Origin: a candidate division TA06 bacterium DG_78
GTDB taxonomy: Bacteria > Hydrothermota > Tepidihabitantia > SM23-42
NCBI GenBank assembly: GCA_001303225.1
Contig: LJNI01000170.1
Location: forward strand, 1 to 6,414
Length of the DNA: 6,414 nucleotides
Reading direction: 5' to 3'
The notes below the pieces were generated by a model, which saw nothing but the letters and a program-made list of their open reading frames with translations, ran no database searches and was not told the DNA's origin. Position 1 is the first letter of the stretch. The number at the start of each line of letters is the position of its first letter. The translations under genes and the position numbers were made by a program. Positions 6,125 through 6,414 of the stretch are shown here, piece by piece.

Positions 6125-6414
6125 TTACGTCAATCGTTTGCTTGTTGTACTCAAGAGCAAGCCCACAATCCATCCGAAGATGAAATTTGATGAGAATGTT
6201 TCAATGAGGTGCACACGCGCAACATCTGGAGGCATAAAAGGATTGGGAATGAGAAGTTGGAAACTCCAGAAGGCAAAGAGCAGAGCGAGGGTGAGACCAA
6301 CCTGCCAGTTTTTGCCTTTGTACATGCGTATGACTGGAAGGGCAAACAACATCCAGAGCAGACCGCGAGCGAACTGAAAGAAAAACATCCACGGATAATT
6401 GCTCCAAAAACTAG
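6125..6414 (-). CDS. Multi-pass membrane protein, C-terminal part (5' end beyond window)
   Basis: The reading frame is open to the window edge, so the Met at 6388 is probably internal and the true start lies outside. From that Met, 87 residues are visible. They hold about three hydrophobic segments: 3-20 (FFQFARGLLWMLFALPVI), 28-47 (WQVGLTLALLFAFWSFQLLI) and 67-80 (SNFIFGWIVGLLLS). The segments are separated by a basic loop (RMYKGKN) and a loop with PNPFMPPDVARVHLIET. The PNPFMP ... ETFSSNFIFGWIVG pattern looks like a conserved unnamed integral membrane family, but I can attach no function. The C-terminus TTSKRLT is short and basic, suggesting a cytoplasmic end. The stop is 37 bases before the C25 peptidase start, on the same strand. 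Confidence 0.7.
   Translation of the reverse strand, partial: SFWSNYPWMFFFQFARGLLWMLFALPVIRMYKGKNWQVGLTLALLFAFWSFQLLIPNPFMPPDVARVHLIETFSSNFIFGWIVGLLLSTTSKRLT

Overview
The window carries eight protein-coding genes, all on the minus strand and tightly spaced (gaps of roughly 5 to 62 bases), so they read from high to low coordinates and may form one or two transcripts. No RNA genes, insertion sequences or CRISPR array are visible. The two edge genes are cut by the window. No intergenic gap is longer than about 65 bases.

The organism looks like a Gram-negative-type (diderm) bacterium. There are two lipoprotein signal sequences, and two large secreted proteins end in FlgD-Ig/type IX-like sorting domains (NGIYFLE and AGVYFVK signatures). 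That combination, with C25 peptidases and extracellular transglutaminase-like proteins, is typical of Bacteroidota and the FCB group and of uncultured phyla such as WOR-3/Stahlbacteria or Cloacimonadota. I lean to an uncultured candidate phylum, but this is inference from protein style and not a phylogenetic result.

Layout in transcription order: (1) the C-terminal part of a small multi-pass membrane protein (6125-6414); (2) a secreted gingipain-like C25 cysteine peptidase with signal peptide and C-terminal sorting domain (4375-6087); (3) a 653-residue transglutaminase-core protein with a carboxypeptidase-regulatory-like domain and a FlgD-type C-terminal domain but no signal peptide (2399-4360); (4) a zinc-ribbon protein with a 73-residue uncharged AIGQF-type repeat (1878-2393); (5) a small single-pass membrane or secreted protein starting at GTG (1521-1817); (6) a lipoprotein-type cyclophilin peptidyl-prolyl isomerase (917-1513); (7) a SnoaL/NTF2-like lipoprotein (418-885); (8) the N-terminal 118 residues of a class I SAM-dependent methyltransferase (1-355).

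Functionally, genes 2 and 3 look like envelope or extracellular cargo, and genes 5 to 7 look envelope-associated, including a folding catalyst. No single pathway is evident. The most interesting point is the junction of genes 2 and 3. The second cargo protein has neither a ribosome-binding site nor a signal peptide, and its frame stays open across the stop codon of the first gene in the -1 frame, at a run of five T. This could be a frameshift-made fusion, a lost N-terminus or a sequence error. The second point is the unusual repeat of the zinc-ribbon protein.
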